Assembly (NCBI GenBank): GCA_902495525.1
Contig: CABUXL010000046.1
Coordinates: forward strand, 1-12,568
DNA from: an uncultured Collinsella sp.
GTDB lineage: Bacteria; Actinomycetota; Coriobacteriia; Coriobacteriales; Coriobacteriaceae
Direction: 5' to 3'
DNA length: 12,568 nucleotides
The notes below the pieces were generated by a model that ran no database searches, was not told where the DNA came from, and saw only the letters and a program-made list of their open reading frames with translations. A program made the translations under genes and the position numbers. Positions 5,911 to 12,403 of the stretch are shown piece by piece. Every line of letters begins with the position of its first letter. The stretch's first letter is position 1.

Positions 5911-5916
5911 TACAAT
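5911..5916 (+). promoter_or_regulatory. possible -10 box of the alcohol dehydrogenase operon
   Basis: TACAAT is one base from TATAAT. The best -35 candidate is TAGACC at 5886-5891, with a longish 19-bp spacer, so the call is weak. The predicted start site would fall between the two palindromes. Confidence 0.35.
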
Positions 5917-5928
5917 CGGTCGAGCAAA

Positions 5929-5944
5929 TGTTGACCAATCAACA
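5929..5944. promoter_or_regulatory. operator-like perfect palindrome before the alcohol dehydrogenase gene
   Basis: TGTTGA-CCAA-TCAACA is a perfect 6-bp inverted repeat with a 4-bp spacer. It lies just after the predicted transcription start and before the ribosome binding site, a position suited to repression. The related site at 5865 is 64 bp upstream, about six helical turns, which would allow cooperative binding. It does not match the Rex operator. Confidence 0.5.
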
Positions 5945-5962
5945 AATGAAGGAGCTTCCTTT

Positions 5963-7183
5963 ATGCATCTAGCCCGCCGCGCCTGGTGCCGAACGTATCA
6001 AACGGTTTTTCGCATCGCATTGCCGGTGCTGCCCTATACCGAGCCACGCATTTTAGAGCACGCTGAGGAAGTGCCCGCAGTGCTTCAAAAGCGTTCAATA
6101 CACCATGTTCTTATCGTGACAGATCCCGGCATTGCCCGTCTGGGGCTCACGGCACCGCTCGAGACAGCGCTCGCGTCCAAGGGAATTAGCGCTGCGGTCT
6201 ATGCCGAAACACGTGCGAACCCCACGGTCTCAAACGTGGAGGAAGCGGCATCCCTGTATCGCGAGAGCGCCTGCCAGGCCATTATCGGCTTTGGCGGCGG
6301 TTCGGCCATGGACTGCGCCAAGGGCGTGGGCGCGCGCATCGCGCAGCCAAAGAAGCCCATCAACAAGATGCGCGGCCTGTTGCGTATCCATCGTCGCCTG
6401 CCGCTGCTCATCGCCGTTCCCACCACGGCGGGCACGGGAAGCGAGGTCACGCTTGCAGCGGTAATTACCGACGACGAGACGCACTACAAGTATCCCATCA
6501 ACGACTTTGTGCTGATCCCGCGCTTTGCGGTGCACGACCCCGAGTTTACGCGCGGCCTGCCCGCCTCCATTACGGGGCAAACGGGCATGGACGCCCTGAC
6601 ACATGCCGTCGAGGCCTTTATCGGGCGCAGCACCACGCCCTATACGCGCAAGATGGCGCGCCAGGCGGTGCAGCTCATCCACGACAATTTGCTCGAGGCC
6701 TATGAGTGCGGTGGCAACATGCGTGCGCGCCGCAATATGCTTTCGGCGGCGTATAAAGCGGGCGTTGCCTTTACGCGCTCTTATGTTGGATACGTCCATG
6801 CCATCGCGCACAGCCTGGGCGGGCGTTACGGGATTCCCCACGGCTTGGCCAACGCCATCATCCTGCCGCACATGCTTCGCGCCTATGACGAAGCTGCTGC
6901 TCCCAAGCTCGCCGATCTCGCCCGCATGGCCGGCATTGCGTCGGCTAATGCGCTGGACAACGTGGCTGCTGAGGCCTTTATCGATTGGGTCGACCGCATG
7001 AACGCCGCCTTGGGCATACCCAAATATGTGACGGGCATTCGCCGCTCCGACATTCCCGAAATGGCGGCGCATGCCGATGCCGAGGCCAATCCGCTGTACC
7101 CCGTTCCGCTTTTAATGGACCGTTTGGAACTCGAGCATATGTACGAAGTCGTCGCGGGTGGTATGTTTGAGGGCGAGAACTAG
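5963..7183 (+). CDS. iron-containing (group III) alcohol dehydrogenase
   Basis: A 406-residue cytosolic NAD(P)-dependent dehydrogenase that interconverts an alcohol and an aldehyde. The nucleotide-binding half has GFGGGSAMDCAKG (109-121) and PTTAGTGSEVT (153-163), both hallmarks of the Fe-ADH family. The metal ligands are visible as Asp210 and His214 (MDALTHAVEAF), His283 (IAHSLGG) and His293 (IPHGLAN), all conserved. The ATG at 5963 has AAGGAG eight bases upstream; the in-frame extension to 5882 would run through the palindromes and is rejected. It is followed after eight bases by an aldehyde dehydrogenase gene, so the pair probably converts an alcohol to an acid or the reverse, for redox balance during fermentation. 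The substrate is not predictable; the N-terminus is somewhat longer than in FucO-type enzymes. Confidence 0.93.
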   Translation: MHLARRAWCRTYQTVFRIALPVLPYTEPRILEHAEEVPAVLQKRSIHHVLIVTDPGIARLGLTAPLETALASKGISAAVYAETRANPTVSNVEEAASLYRESACQAIIGFGGGSAMDCAKGVGARIAQPKKPINKMRGLLRIHRRLPLLIAVPTTAGTGSEVTLAAVITDDETHYKYPINDFVLIPRFAVHDPEFTRGLPASITGQTGMDALTHAVEAFIGRSTTPYTRKMARQAVQLIHDNLLEAYECGGNMRARRNMLSAAYKAGVAFTRSYVGYVHAIAHSLGGRYGIPHGLANAIILPHMLRAYDEAAAPKLADLARMAGIASANALDNVAAEAFIDWVDRMNAALGIPKYVTGIRRSDIPEMAAHADAEANPLYPVPLLMDRLELEHMYEVVAGGMFEGEN

Positions 7184-7191
7184 GAGGGTCC

Positions 7192-8571
7192 ATGAACACC
7201 GAGGAAATTGCGCGCATCGTCGGCGATCAGCGCGCCTACTTTAAGACGCACGCCACGTTTGATGTCGATGCTCGACGTCGTGCGCTCGTGAGTTTACGCG
7301 ATGCGGTGCGGGCCCACGAGGCCGATATTGCCCATGCGCTCAAGACCGATTTGGGTAAGTCACATGACGAGGCGTATATGTGCGAGATCGGCACCTCGCT
7401 TTCCGAGATTCGACATCAGATTGCGCATGTGGCCCGATGGAGCCGTGCCCACTTGCGCCCGTGCGACCTCGCCAATGCTATTAGTGTGTGCAAGACGCAG
7501 TCCGTGCCCTATGGCGTCACACTCATCATGGCTCCGTGGAACTACCCGTTTTTGCTGACGCTCGAGCCGCTCGCTGGCGCTCTTGCCGCGGGCAACACCG
7601 TGGTCATCAAGCCGAGTGCCTATGCTCCGGCATCGAGCGCAGTGCTCAAGCAAATCTGCGAAGAAGCGTTTGATTCGCGCCTGGTGGCAGTTGTCGAGGG
7701 CGGGCGCGCCGAGAACGAAGCGCTGCTCGATGAGTGCTGGGACAAGATCTTCTTTACCGGTAGCGTTCCGGTCGGCAAGCTCGTCATGGAGCGCGCAAGT
7801 AAAAACCTTACGCCTGTGACGCTTGAACTGGGCGGAAAGAGTCCCTGCATCGTGGATGCGACGGCAAACTTGAAGGTCGCGGCACGCCGTATCGCCTTTG
7901 GTAAATGGCTCAACGTGGGGCAGACTTGCGTGGCGCCCGACTACCTGCTGGTCGACACGCGCGTGCACGACGAGCTGCTGGGTCTCATCAAGGAAGAGGC
8001 CCGCCGTATGTTTGGCGAGCATCCGCTTGATAACGAGGATTACGGGCATATCGTCAACGCCAAGCATTTTGCGCGCGTGCGCGGGCTGATCGACCCCGAT
8101 AAGGTCGTGCTTGGAGGCACGGCGCGCGAGTCGTCGCTCAAGATTGAACCGACGATCCTAGACGGCGTGACCCCCGATGACGCCGTGATGCAGGAGGAGA
8201 TCTTCGGTCCCATCTTGCCGGTGCTGACGTTTGAGAGCCTAGACGAGGCCGAGGCGTTCATCACGAATCGCCCGACGCCGCTGGCCCTGTATATCTTTAG
8301 TCGGGATCGCGCGGTTCAGCAGCGCTTTGTGCGCTACGTGCCCTTTGGCGGCGGCTGCGTTAACGACACCATCATGCACCTGGCTACGAGCCATATGGGC
8401 TTTGGCGGCATGGGAGCGAGCGGTATGGGGCAGTACCATGGACGCGAGAGCTTCGATACGTTTAGCCACAAGAAGAGCATCGTGAACAAGGCAACGTGGC
8501 TGGACGTGCCATTCCGCTACGCCCCTTATGCAAGCTGGAAACACAAATTCGTGCGCATGTTTGTGCATTAG
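7192..8571 (+). CDS. NAD(P)-dependent aldehyde dehydrogenase, class-3-like
   Basis: A 459-residue aldehyde dehydrogenase, with the short length typical of the class-3/fatty-aldehyde group (AlkH, YwdH and ALDH3-type) rather than the roughly 500 residues of class 1/2 enzymes. Visible active-site elements are Asn117 in APWNYPF, Lys140 in VVIKPS, the cofactor loop FTGSVPVGK (188-196), the general base Glu212 in LELGGK, and the nucleophile Cys246 in NVGQTCVAPDY; the EEIFGP motif is also present. All are intact. AGGAGG overlaps the end of the preceding alcohol dehydrogenase gene and gives a strong start at 7192, so the two are translated from one message. It oxidises the aldehyde made by, or feeding, the neighbouring enzyme; the substrate is unknown. 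Confidence 0.94.
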   Translation: MNTEEIARIVGDQRAYFKTHATFDVDARRRALVSLRDAVRAHEADIAHALKTDLGKSHDEAYMCEIGTSLSEIRHQIAHVARWSRAHLRPCDLANAISVCKTQSVPYGVTLIMAPWNYPFLLTLEPLAGALAAGNTVVIKPSAYAPASSAVLKQICEEAFDSRLVAVVEGGRAENEALLDECWDKIFFTGSVPVGKLVMERASKNLTPVTLELGGKSPCIVDATANLKVAARRIAFGKWLNVGQTCVAPDYLLVDTRVHDELLGLIKEEARRMFGEHPLDNEDYGHIVNAKHFARVRGLIDPDKVVLGGTARESSLKIEPTILDGVTPDDAVMQEEIFGPILPVLTFESLDEAEAFITNRPTPLALYIFSRDRAVQQRFVRYVPFGGGCVNDTIMHLATSHMGFGGMGASGMGQYHGRESFDTFSHKKSIVNKATWLDVPFRYAPYASWKHKFVRMFVH

Positions 8572-8595
8572 AATCAGATGACATAGGGATAAACA

Positions 8596-8631
8596 AAGTG
8601 GCCGCCCCCGCGTAAGCGAAGACGGCCATTT
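8596..8631 (+). terminator. probable terminator after the aldehyde dehydrogenase
   Basis: AAGTGGCCG (8596-8604) pairs with CGGCCATTT (8623-8631), including one G-U, with an inner mini-hairpin CGC-GTAA-GCG. Only three T end the stem, so termination may be partial and the small ORF at 8638 could be reached by read-through. Confidence 0.5.
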
Positions 8632-8637
8632 CTCACG

Positions 8638-8817
8638 ATGAAAACGTGTATCGGAGTTGGCAAGACCCGCTGCCACGGGTGCCATCCGTGTTCCTATCTT
8701 ATCTGCAAGCGTCCCGTCGCGCAAGCGTTGCGGCAAGCGATTGAAAGACACGGACGGGGTGAATTTGTGTCCGCACGAACCCGTAGACTTCTCAACTATG
8801 TGGTGGATACTCGCTAA
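8638..8817 (+). CDS. putative 59-residue Cys-rich small protein
   Basis: The frame opens MKTCIGVGKTRCHGCHPCSY and ends at TAA 8815-8817. It has five cysteines in the first 23 residues (4, 12, 15, 18, 23) with His13 and His16 between them, a spacing that suggests a small metal-binding (zinc) site. A basic, Arg-rich helix-like segment follows (about residues 24-52), so nucleic-acid binding is possible. I do not recognise a family. No clear ribosome binding site precedes the ATG, and the ATG is only six bases after the preceding terminator stem, which weakens the call. In its favour, it fills the gap exactly between that hairpin and the next small gene, and chance Cys clusters of this kind are uncommon. 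Confidence 0.42.
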   Translation: MKTCIGVGKTRCHGCHPCSYLICKRPVAQALRQAIERHGRGEFVSARTRRLLNYVVDTR

Positions 8818-8835
8818 TCGGTGATGGAGGCGGTC

Positions 8836-9015
8836 ATGTTTGATGACGATGACCTGTTCGATCTGGTAGGCGATCCGTTTGAGTGGGATTTGCTGCTCGA
8901 TGACGATGAGTTGGAGCAGGACCGCAAAAAGCAAAAGGATAAGAACGCCCGGGGTAAAGGTTCGAATAAAAAGGACAAGCGTCGCCGAGGTCTGTTCGGC
9001 GGGCTCTTTGGGTGA
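8836..9015 (+). CDS. small charge-segregated protein, 59 residues
   Basis: The first half is strongly acidic (MFDDDDLFDLVGDPFEWDLL, then DDDELEQ), the second strongly basic (KKQKDKNARGKGSNKKDKRRR), and it ends in GLFGGLFG. No membrane segment or signal peptide is seen. The ATG at 8836 has GGAGG six bases upstream and is preferred over in-frame GTG/ATG codons at 8821 and 8824, which lie within or before that site. I do not recognise a family; the basic tract would suit binding to RNA, ribosome or acidic membrane, with the Phe-containing tail as a possible anchor. It follows the Cys-rich ORF by 18 bases and may share its transcript. Confidence 0.65.
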   Translation: MFDDDDLFDLVGDPFEWDLLLDDDELEQDRKKQKDKNARGKGSNKKDKRRRGLFGGLFG

Positions 9016-9041
9016 CTGTCTCATCGTCGCGTCTGTATACT
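9013..9041 (+). promoter_or_regulatory. possible promoter of the metallophosphoesterase gene
   Basis: TATACT (9036-9041) is a good -10 box; TGACTG at 9013-9018, 17 bp upstream, is a modest -35 that overlaps the stop codon of the preceding small gene. Confidence 0.4.
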
Positions 9042-9081
9042 AAACAGGTCTTATACGCGTTGCGAAATGAGGACAGAGACG

Positions 9082-9627
9082 ATGATGTGGTTTACCGCCG
9101 ACCTGCACCTGGGCGATACGAATATCTTGCACGACATGGATCGACCGTTTGACTCGGTCGAGGAGATGAACCGCCGTGTCATCGATGCCATCAACGAGTG
9201 CGTGGCTGTGGACGACCGCCTTTATGTCCTGGGAGACTTTACGTATCGATTGCCCCTGGCGGAAGCGGTTCGCCTGCGCGAGCGCATCGACTGCCAGAAC
9301 ATAACGCTCATCCGTGGTAACCATGACGGCGACTGGGAAGATCCAGACGCGCCGCACATTTGGGATGAGGTGCGCGATTATCTGGAGGTCGTCCCCGGTT
9401 ACGCGAAGGGCCATCGCCTGGTAATGAGCCATTACCCCATGCTCAGCTGGAACGGCAAGGCGCGTGGCGCCATCATGTTGCACGGGCATATCCACAGCAG
9501 GGGAGACCGCACCAACGCGCGCAACCGCGATCGCGAGCGCCCCATCTTTCGCTATGATGTCGGCCTCGATGCCAACGAGTACAAGCCCGTAAGCCGTGAC
9601 CAAATCCTAGGCTTCTTTGGACTGTAG
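9082..9627 (+). CDS. calcineurin-like metallophosphoesterase, AQ1575-like
   Basis: A 181-residue cytosolic phosphoesterase with all metal-binding motifs of the superfamily in order: D7-x-H9 (TADLHLGD), GD at 51-52 (LYVLGDF), GNHDG at 79-83, His117 in MSHYPM, and GHIH at 135-138. The pattern ADLHxGxxNI, then RPF and EEMN in the N-terminal third, resembles the small AQ1575-like subgroup, whose substrate is not established. The start at 9082 is preferred because GAGG lies nine bases upstream; the ATG at 9067 has no such site, and 9085 is also possible. It stands alone between two hairpins and has its own probable promoter, so its link to the neighbours is not evident. Confidence 0.88.
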   Translation: MMWFTADLHLGDTNILHDMDRPFDSVEEMNRRVIDAINECVAVDDRLYVLGDFTYRLPLAEAVRLRERIDCQNITLIRGNHDGDWEDPDAPHIWDEVRDYLEVVPGYAKGHRLVMSHYPMLSWNGKARGAIMLHGHIHSRGDRTNARNRDRERPIFRYDVGLDANEYKPVSRDQILGFFGL

Positions 9628-9640
9628 CTGTAAGTGCAGG

Positions 9641-9646
9641 TAGAAT
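9641..9646 (+). promoter_or_regulatory. possible -10 box before the antiterminator gene
   Basis: TAGAAT in a GGTAGAAT context, as at the left edge of the window. TTGGAC at 9617-9622 is a weak -35 with an 18-bp spacer. If used, the following hairpin lies in the 5' leader. Confidence 0.3.
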
Positions 9647-9647
9647 G

Positions 9648-9680
9648 AACGCGCCGCGCGGATGGTCTGTGCGGCGCGTT
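9648..9680 (+). terminator. strong GC-rich hairpin between phosphoesterase and antiterminator genes
   Basis: AACGCGCCGC (9648-9657) and GCGGCGCGTT (9671-9680) are exact reverse complements with a 13-base loop. Only TTT ends the structure, so it is a plausible but not ideal terminator for the phosphoesterase gene. Confidence 0.55.
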
Positions 9681-9700
9681 TCAGTAGGAGCGATGAATCC

Positions 9701-10537
9701 ATGAGGGCTATCCAGCGCATTAACCATAACGCTGCCATCTGCGAAGACGGCGCGGGGCGTCAGCTTATCGCGCTGGGTCGTGGTATCGGCTTTGGCGATA
9801 TGCCGCATGAGGTCGACCTGGATGTCATCACGCGTACCTTTTACGGCATTGATTCAAAGTACCTGGCGTTTATTGATGAGGTCGACCCCGAGGTGCTGGA
9901 GTTTTCTGCTCAGCTGGCTGATATCGCAACCGGACAGCTTTCGTACGAATTGAGCCCTAACCTCCCCATTACACTGGCGGACCATATCCAGTTTGCCATT
10001 AAGCGCGCCCGCGAACACATGGTGGTGTCGTTGCCGCTCGAGCGCGATCTGGAGCAGCTGCATCCCATCGAATACCGCTTGGGCGAGCTGGCTGTTCGCG
10101 GCATCCAGAAAAGCTTCCGTGTGCGTATGCCCCGAAGCGAGGCCGCGGGCATTGCCATGTCGATTGTCAACGCATCGGTTAAGCCGAGCGAGCGGCGCGT
10201 GCTTGCCGAGCAGCACGAGGAGCGACTGCTCGATATGACGGTCGCGATTATTCAAGAAGAGTTGGGTGTGACGGTCGATCGCTCGTCGTTCGCCTTTGCC
10301 CGCTTTGCCACTCATGTGCGCTATCTGCTCGACCGCGTGGCAAAGAAAGAGCCGATCGATACCGAGAACTCCGGTCTTTACGACGTGCTCGTGGAGCAGT
10401 ATCCGGCGGCATCGCGTTGCGCTCACCGTGTCGACGATCTGATTCAAGAGACCTTTGGCGAGCCATTGGCCCAAGAGGAGCTCGTCTATCTGATCATGCA
10501 TGTGAATCGCGTGGCTTCTGTCCACTCGGATAAATAG
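9701..10537 (+). CDS. BglG/LicT-family transcription antiterminator
   Basis: A 278-residue RNA-binding antiterminator controlled by PTS phosphorylation. Residues 1-55 form the CAT RNA-binding domain (RINHNAAICED, ALGRGIGFG, matching the LicT pattern with Asn10 and Arg28). PRD1 spans about 65-170 and PRD2 about 175-278. Of the four regulatory histidines expected from LicT, His95 (ADHIQFAI), His205 (FATHVRYL) and His267 (LIMHVNRV) are present, but the second PRD1 position is Ser154 in IAMSIVNAS, where HI is usual. The ATG at 9701 has TAGGAG ten bases upstream. The leader of the next gene carries a matching RAT/terminator, so the target is almost certainly the downstream PTS gene. Loss of one PRD1 histidine may change inhibition by the EII component. 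Confidence 0.92.
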   Translation: MRAIQRINHNAAICEDGAGRQLIALGRGIGFGDMPHEVDLDVITRTFYGIDSKYLAFIDEVDPEVLEFSAQLADIATGQLSYELSPNLPITLADHIQFAIKRAREHMVVSLPLERDLEQLHPIEYRLGELAVRGIQKSFRVRMPRSEAAGIAMSIVNASVKPSERRVLAEQHEERLLDMTVAIIQEELGVTVDRSSFAFARFATHVRYLLDRVAKKEPIDTENSGLYDVLVEQYPAASRCAHRVDDLIQETFGEPLAQEELVYLIMHVNRVASVHSDK

Positions 10538-10632
10538 GCTCTCTGGTATTTCCTTTCCGTCATGGCGACCGTTCGCGGGTCGTTTGCTACCGTTCGTCGG
10601 TAATCTGAGCCGCAACGAACGCATCTGCCGCA

Positions 10633-10638
10633 TATACT
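10633..10638 (+). promoter_or_regulatory. possible -10 box of the PTS leader
   Basis: TATACT lies 12 bp before the RAT-like element, so transcription would start just ahead of it, as needed. No good -35 box is seen at the proper distance. An inverted pair CGTTCG / CGAACG lies upstream and may be an activator site. Confidence 0.4.
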
Positions 10639-10649
10639 CGCCGTGTGTT

Positions 10650-10686
10650 GGGTGTTACTCACGGCGCAGCTCCGAGAGGCACTACC
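10650..10686 (+). promoter_or_regulatory. RAT-like ribonucleic antiterminator
   Basis: The ends GGGTGTTACT (10650-10659) and GGCACTACC (10678-10686) match the conserved two-sided pattern of BglG/LicT RNA targets (GG-TTGTTACT ... GGCA-AACC). The centre forms the upper stem CTCACGG / CCGAGAG with one mismatch. It overlaps the left half of the terminator, so only one of the two can form. The antiterminator gene just upstream supplies the cognate protein. It is a little longer than most RATs because of the longer apical part. Confidence 0.75.
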
Positions 10687-10739
10687 GATTCTGCCGAGAC
10701 CATAATTGGGTCTCTGTCGGTTGTGCGCGGGGCTTTTTT
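10668..10739 (+). terminator. conditional intrinsic terminator in the PTS leader
   Basis: A long stem builds from AGCTCCG (10668-10674) with CGGGGCT (10728-10734, one G-U), GCAC with GTGC, ACCGA with TCGGT, and GAGACC with GGTCTC around an AT-rich loop, with small internal loops. The stem ends in a run of six T (10734-10739). Its 5' side shares bases with the RAT-like element, giving the usual on/off switch for the EIIBC gene. Confidence 0.8.
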
Positions 10740-10877
10740 CATGTCGATCCACCCGGGAATCACATGCAAATCAATCTCTTGCCAACTGATATCGCGCGCT
10801 GCGCAGGCGCGAGCGGAATCGTGCGTCTTGGCGCCGTGAAGTCCCACGGCCTTTAGTTGGAAGAGAAGGGATTCGAC

Positions 10878-12326
10878 ATGGCTGTCGATAACAAGAAGAT
10901 TGCCGAGGACGTGCTTGCTGCCGTCGGCGGCGCCTCCAATGTGACGAACGCGACGCACTGCATGACCCGCTTGCGTCTGAACCTCAAAGATCAGTCCATT
11001 CCCAATGATAATGAAGTTAAGAAGATCAAGGGCGTGCTGGGCGCACAGTGGTCTGGCGGCCAGTATCAGGTCATCATTGGCCAGAACGTGCCGAAGGTCT
11101 ATGACGCCGCCATTGCGCTGGGCGTCAAGGGCGAAGGCTCCATTGACGAGAACCTCGATGACGGCACCAAGGAGCCGCTGACGGTCAAGACTGCGGGCAA
11201 GAAGGCCCTTAACTACCTGTCCAAGACAATGTGCATGACGATCCCCATTATCATGGGCGCCGCCATGTTCCGCACACTTGCCGTACTTTGCGGCGACGGC
11301 ATGCTCGGTGTCTGGTCTGCCGATTCTGACATCTACAACTTCTTCTACAACTGGATTTACAACGCCGGCTATTATTTCCTTCCTGTCTATCTGGGTTGGG
11401 CTGCCGCAAAGCAGCTCGGCTGCAGCCAGCCGCTCGGCATGATGCTCGGCGGCGTGCTCATTGCCCCCGAGTTCATGACGTTGGTCAACGCCGCTGCGGA
11501 TTCTGGTGCTACGACCACGATGGTTTACGGCGTGCTCCCGGCTCAGCTGAACAACTATTCTGCGACCGTGCTCCCCATGCTGCTGTCTATGCCGGTGCTG
11601 ATGGTCGTCGAGAAGTTCATGAAGAAGATCATCCCCGACATGCTCTCCACGGTGTTTGTGCCCGTGTGCACCATGGCTGTGATGACCCCCGTTTCCCTGT
11701 GCGCCCTAGCTCCGATTGGTTCCATTCTGGGCGACCTGGTCGGCAACTTTATGTTCGGCCTCGGAAACGCTGGCGGCATCGTCACGATCCTCTCCCTCGT
11801 CGCCATTGCCGCGCTTTGGGAGTTCCTGGTTATGACCGGTATGCACCAGGTTCTGATTGCCCTCGGCATTGTGCAGGTGCTCACCTCAGGGTCTGACTCC
11901 TGCGTTATGGTCGCGGGTGCTATCGCTCAGTTCGCCACGTGGGGCATGGCCTTCGGTGCCTTCCTGCGCCTTAAGGAGGTCGACGAAAAGGGCGCTATGC
12001 TTGGTTTCTCGCTCTCCGGCATTGTCGGTGGCGTGACGGAGCCCGCGCTGTATGGCTGCGGCTTTAAGTATACTCGCTGCCTGGGTGCCATGGTCGCGGG
12101 CGGCGCTATCGGCGGCCTGATCGCGGCGCTCACTAATGTGACCACGTATGTTTTGGGCGCAACTAATATCCTTGGTATTACAGGTTATGTTGCAGGCGGA
12201 ACTGTTAATCTCGTATGGGGCTGCGTTGCATCGGGCACTGCATTTGTTGCCGCCGCTGCCATCGCCTACTTCTTTGGCTTTACCAAGGAGCAGCTCGACG
12301 AAGACGCTGCTGCCGCCAAAGCCTAA
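10878..12326 (+). CDS. PTS transporter EIIBC, glucose/beta-glucoside (Glc) family, no IIA domain
   Basis: A 482-residue membrane permease that imports and phosphorylates a sugar. Residues 1-80 are the EIIB domain with the phosphorylated Cys28 in THCMTRLRL and the GQYQVIIG strand. Residues about 105-470 are the EIIC membrane domain, with hydrophobic segments throughout and the hallmark GVTEPALYG at 385-393. There is no C-terminal IIA domain as in BglF, so phosphate must come from a separate IIA protein. The ATG at 10878 has GAAGGG seven bases upstream; an in-frame TTG at 10857 is rejected. Expression is probably controlled by the leader RAT/terminator and the upstream antiterminator. The next gene, a ChbG-like deacetylase, hints at an N-acetylated sugar, but the antiterminator type is more usual for beta-glucosides. 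Confidence 0.93.
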   Translation: MAVDNKKIAEDVLAAVGGASNVTNATHCMTRLRLNLKDQSIPNDNEVKKIKGVLGAQWSGGQYQVIIGQNVPKVYDAAIALGVKGEGSIDENLDDGTKEPLTVKTAGKKALNYLSKTMCMTIPIIMGAAMFRTLAVLCGDGMLGVWSADSDIYNFFYNWIYNAGYYFLPVYLGWAAAKQLGCSQPLGMMLGGVLIAPEFMTLVNAAADSGATTTMVYGVLPAQLNNYSATVLPMLLSMPVLMVVEKFMKKIIPDMLSTVFVPVCTMAVMTPVSLCALAPIGSILGDLVGNFMFGLGNAGGIVTILSLVAIAALWEFLVMTGMHQVLIALGIVQVLTSGSDSCVMVAGAIAQFATWGMAFGAFLRLKEVDEKGAMLGFSLSGIVGGVTEPALYGCGFKYTRCLGAMVAGGAIGGLIAALTNVTTYVLGATNILGITGYVAGGTVNLVWGCVASGTAFVAAAAIAYFFGFTKEQLDEDAAAAKA

Positions 12327-12353
12327 AGCCTCCGTTCGGTAGGACAATTATCT

Positions 12354-12385
12354 GGGGCACTTGGCTGCGCTTCAAGTGTCCCTTT
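12354..12385 (+). terminator. hairpin between EIIBC and the deacetylase gene
   Basis: GGGGCACTTG (12354-12363) pairs with CAAGTGTCCC (12373-12382) with one G-U and a nine-base loop, followed by only TTT. It may attenuate rather than stop transcription, giving less of the downstream enzyme than of the transporter, or protect the transporter mRNA. Confidence 0.5.
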
Positions 12386-12403
12386 CCGTAGATGGGGGTC
12401 AAT

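Noticed and set aside
6230..7072. 280-codon minus-strand frame inside the alcohol dehydrogenase gene
   Set aside because: Antisense to a gene with intact metal and cofactor motifs; a GC-driven shadow.
8239..9024. 261-codon minus-strand frame covering the small ORFs and the end of the aldehyde dehydrogenase
   Set aside because: It overlaps a clear dehydrogenase gene and the well-started small protein at 8836; its product shows no recognisable motif and the start lacks a ribosome binding site.
10741..10839. Short leader peptide between the terminator and the EIIBC gene
   Set aside because: The ATG at 10741 directly follows the T tract with no ribosome binding site and the product has no regulatory codon run.
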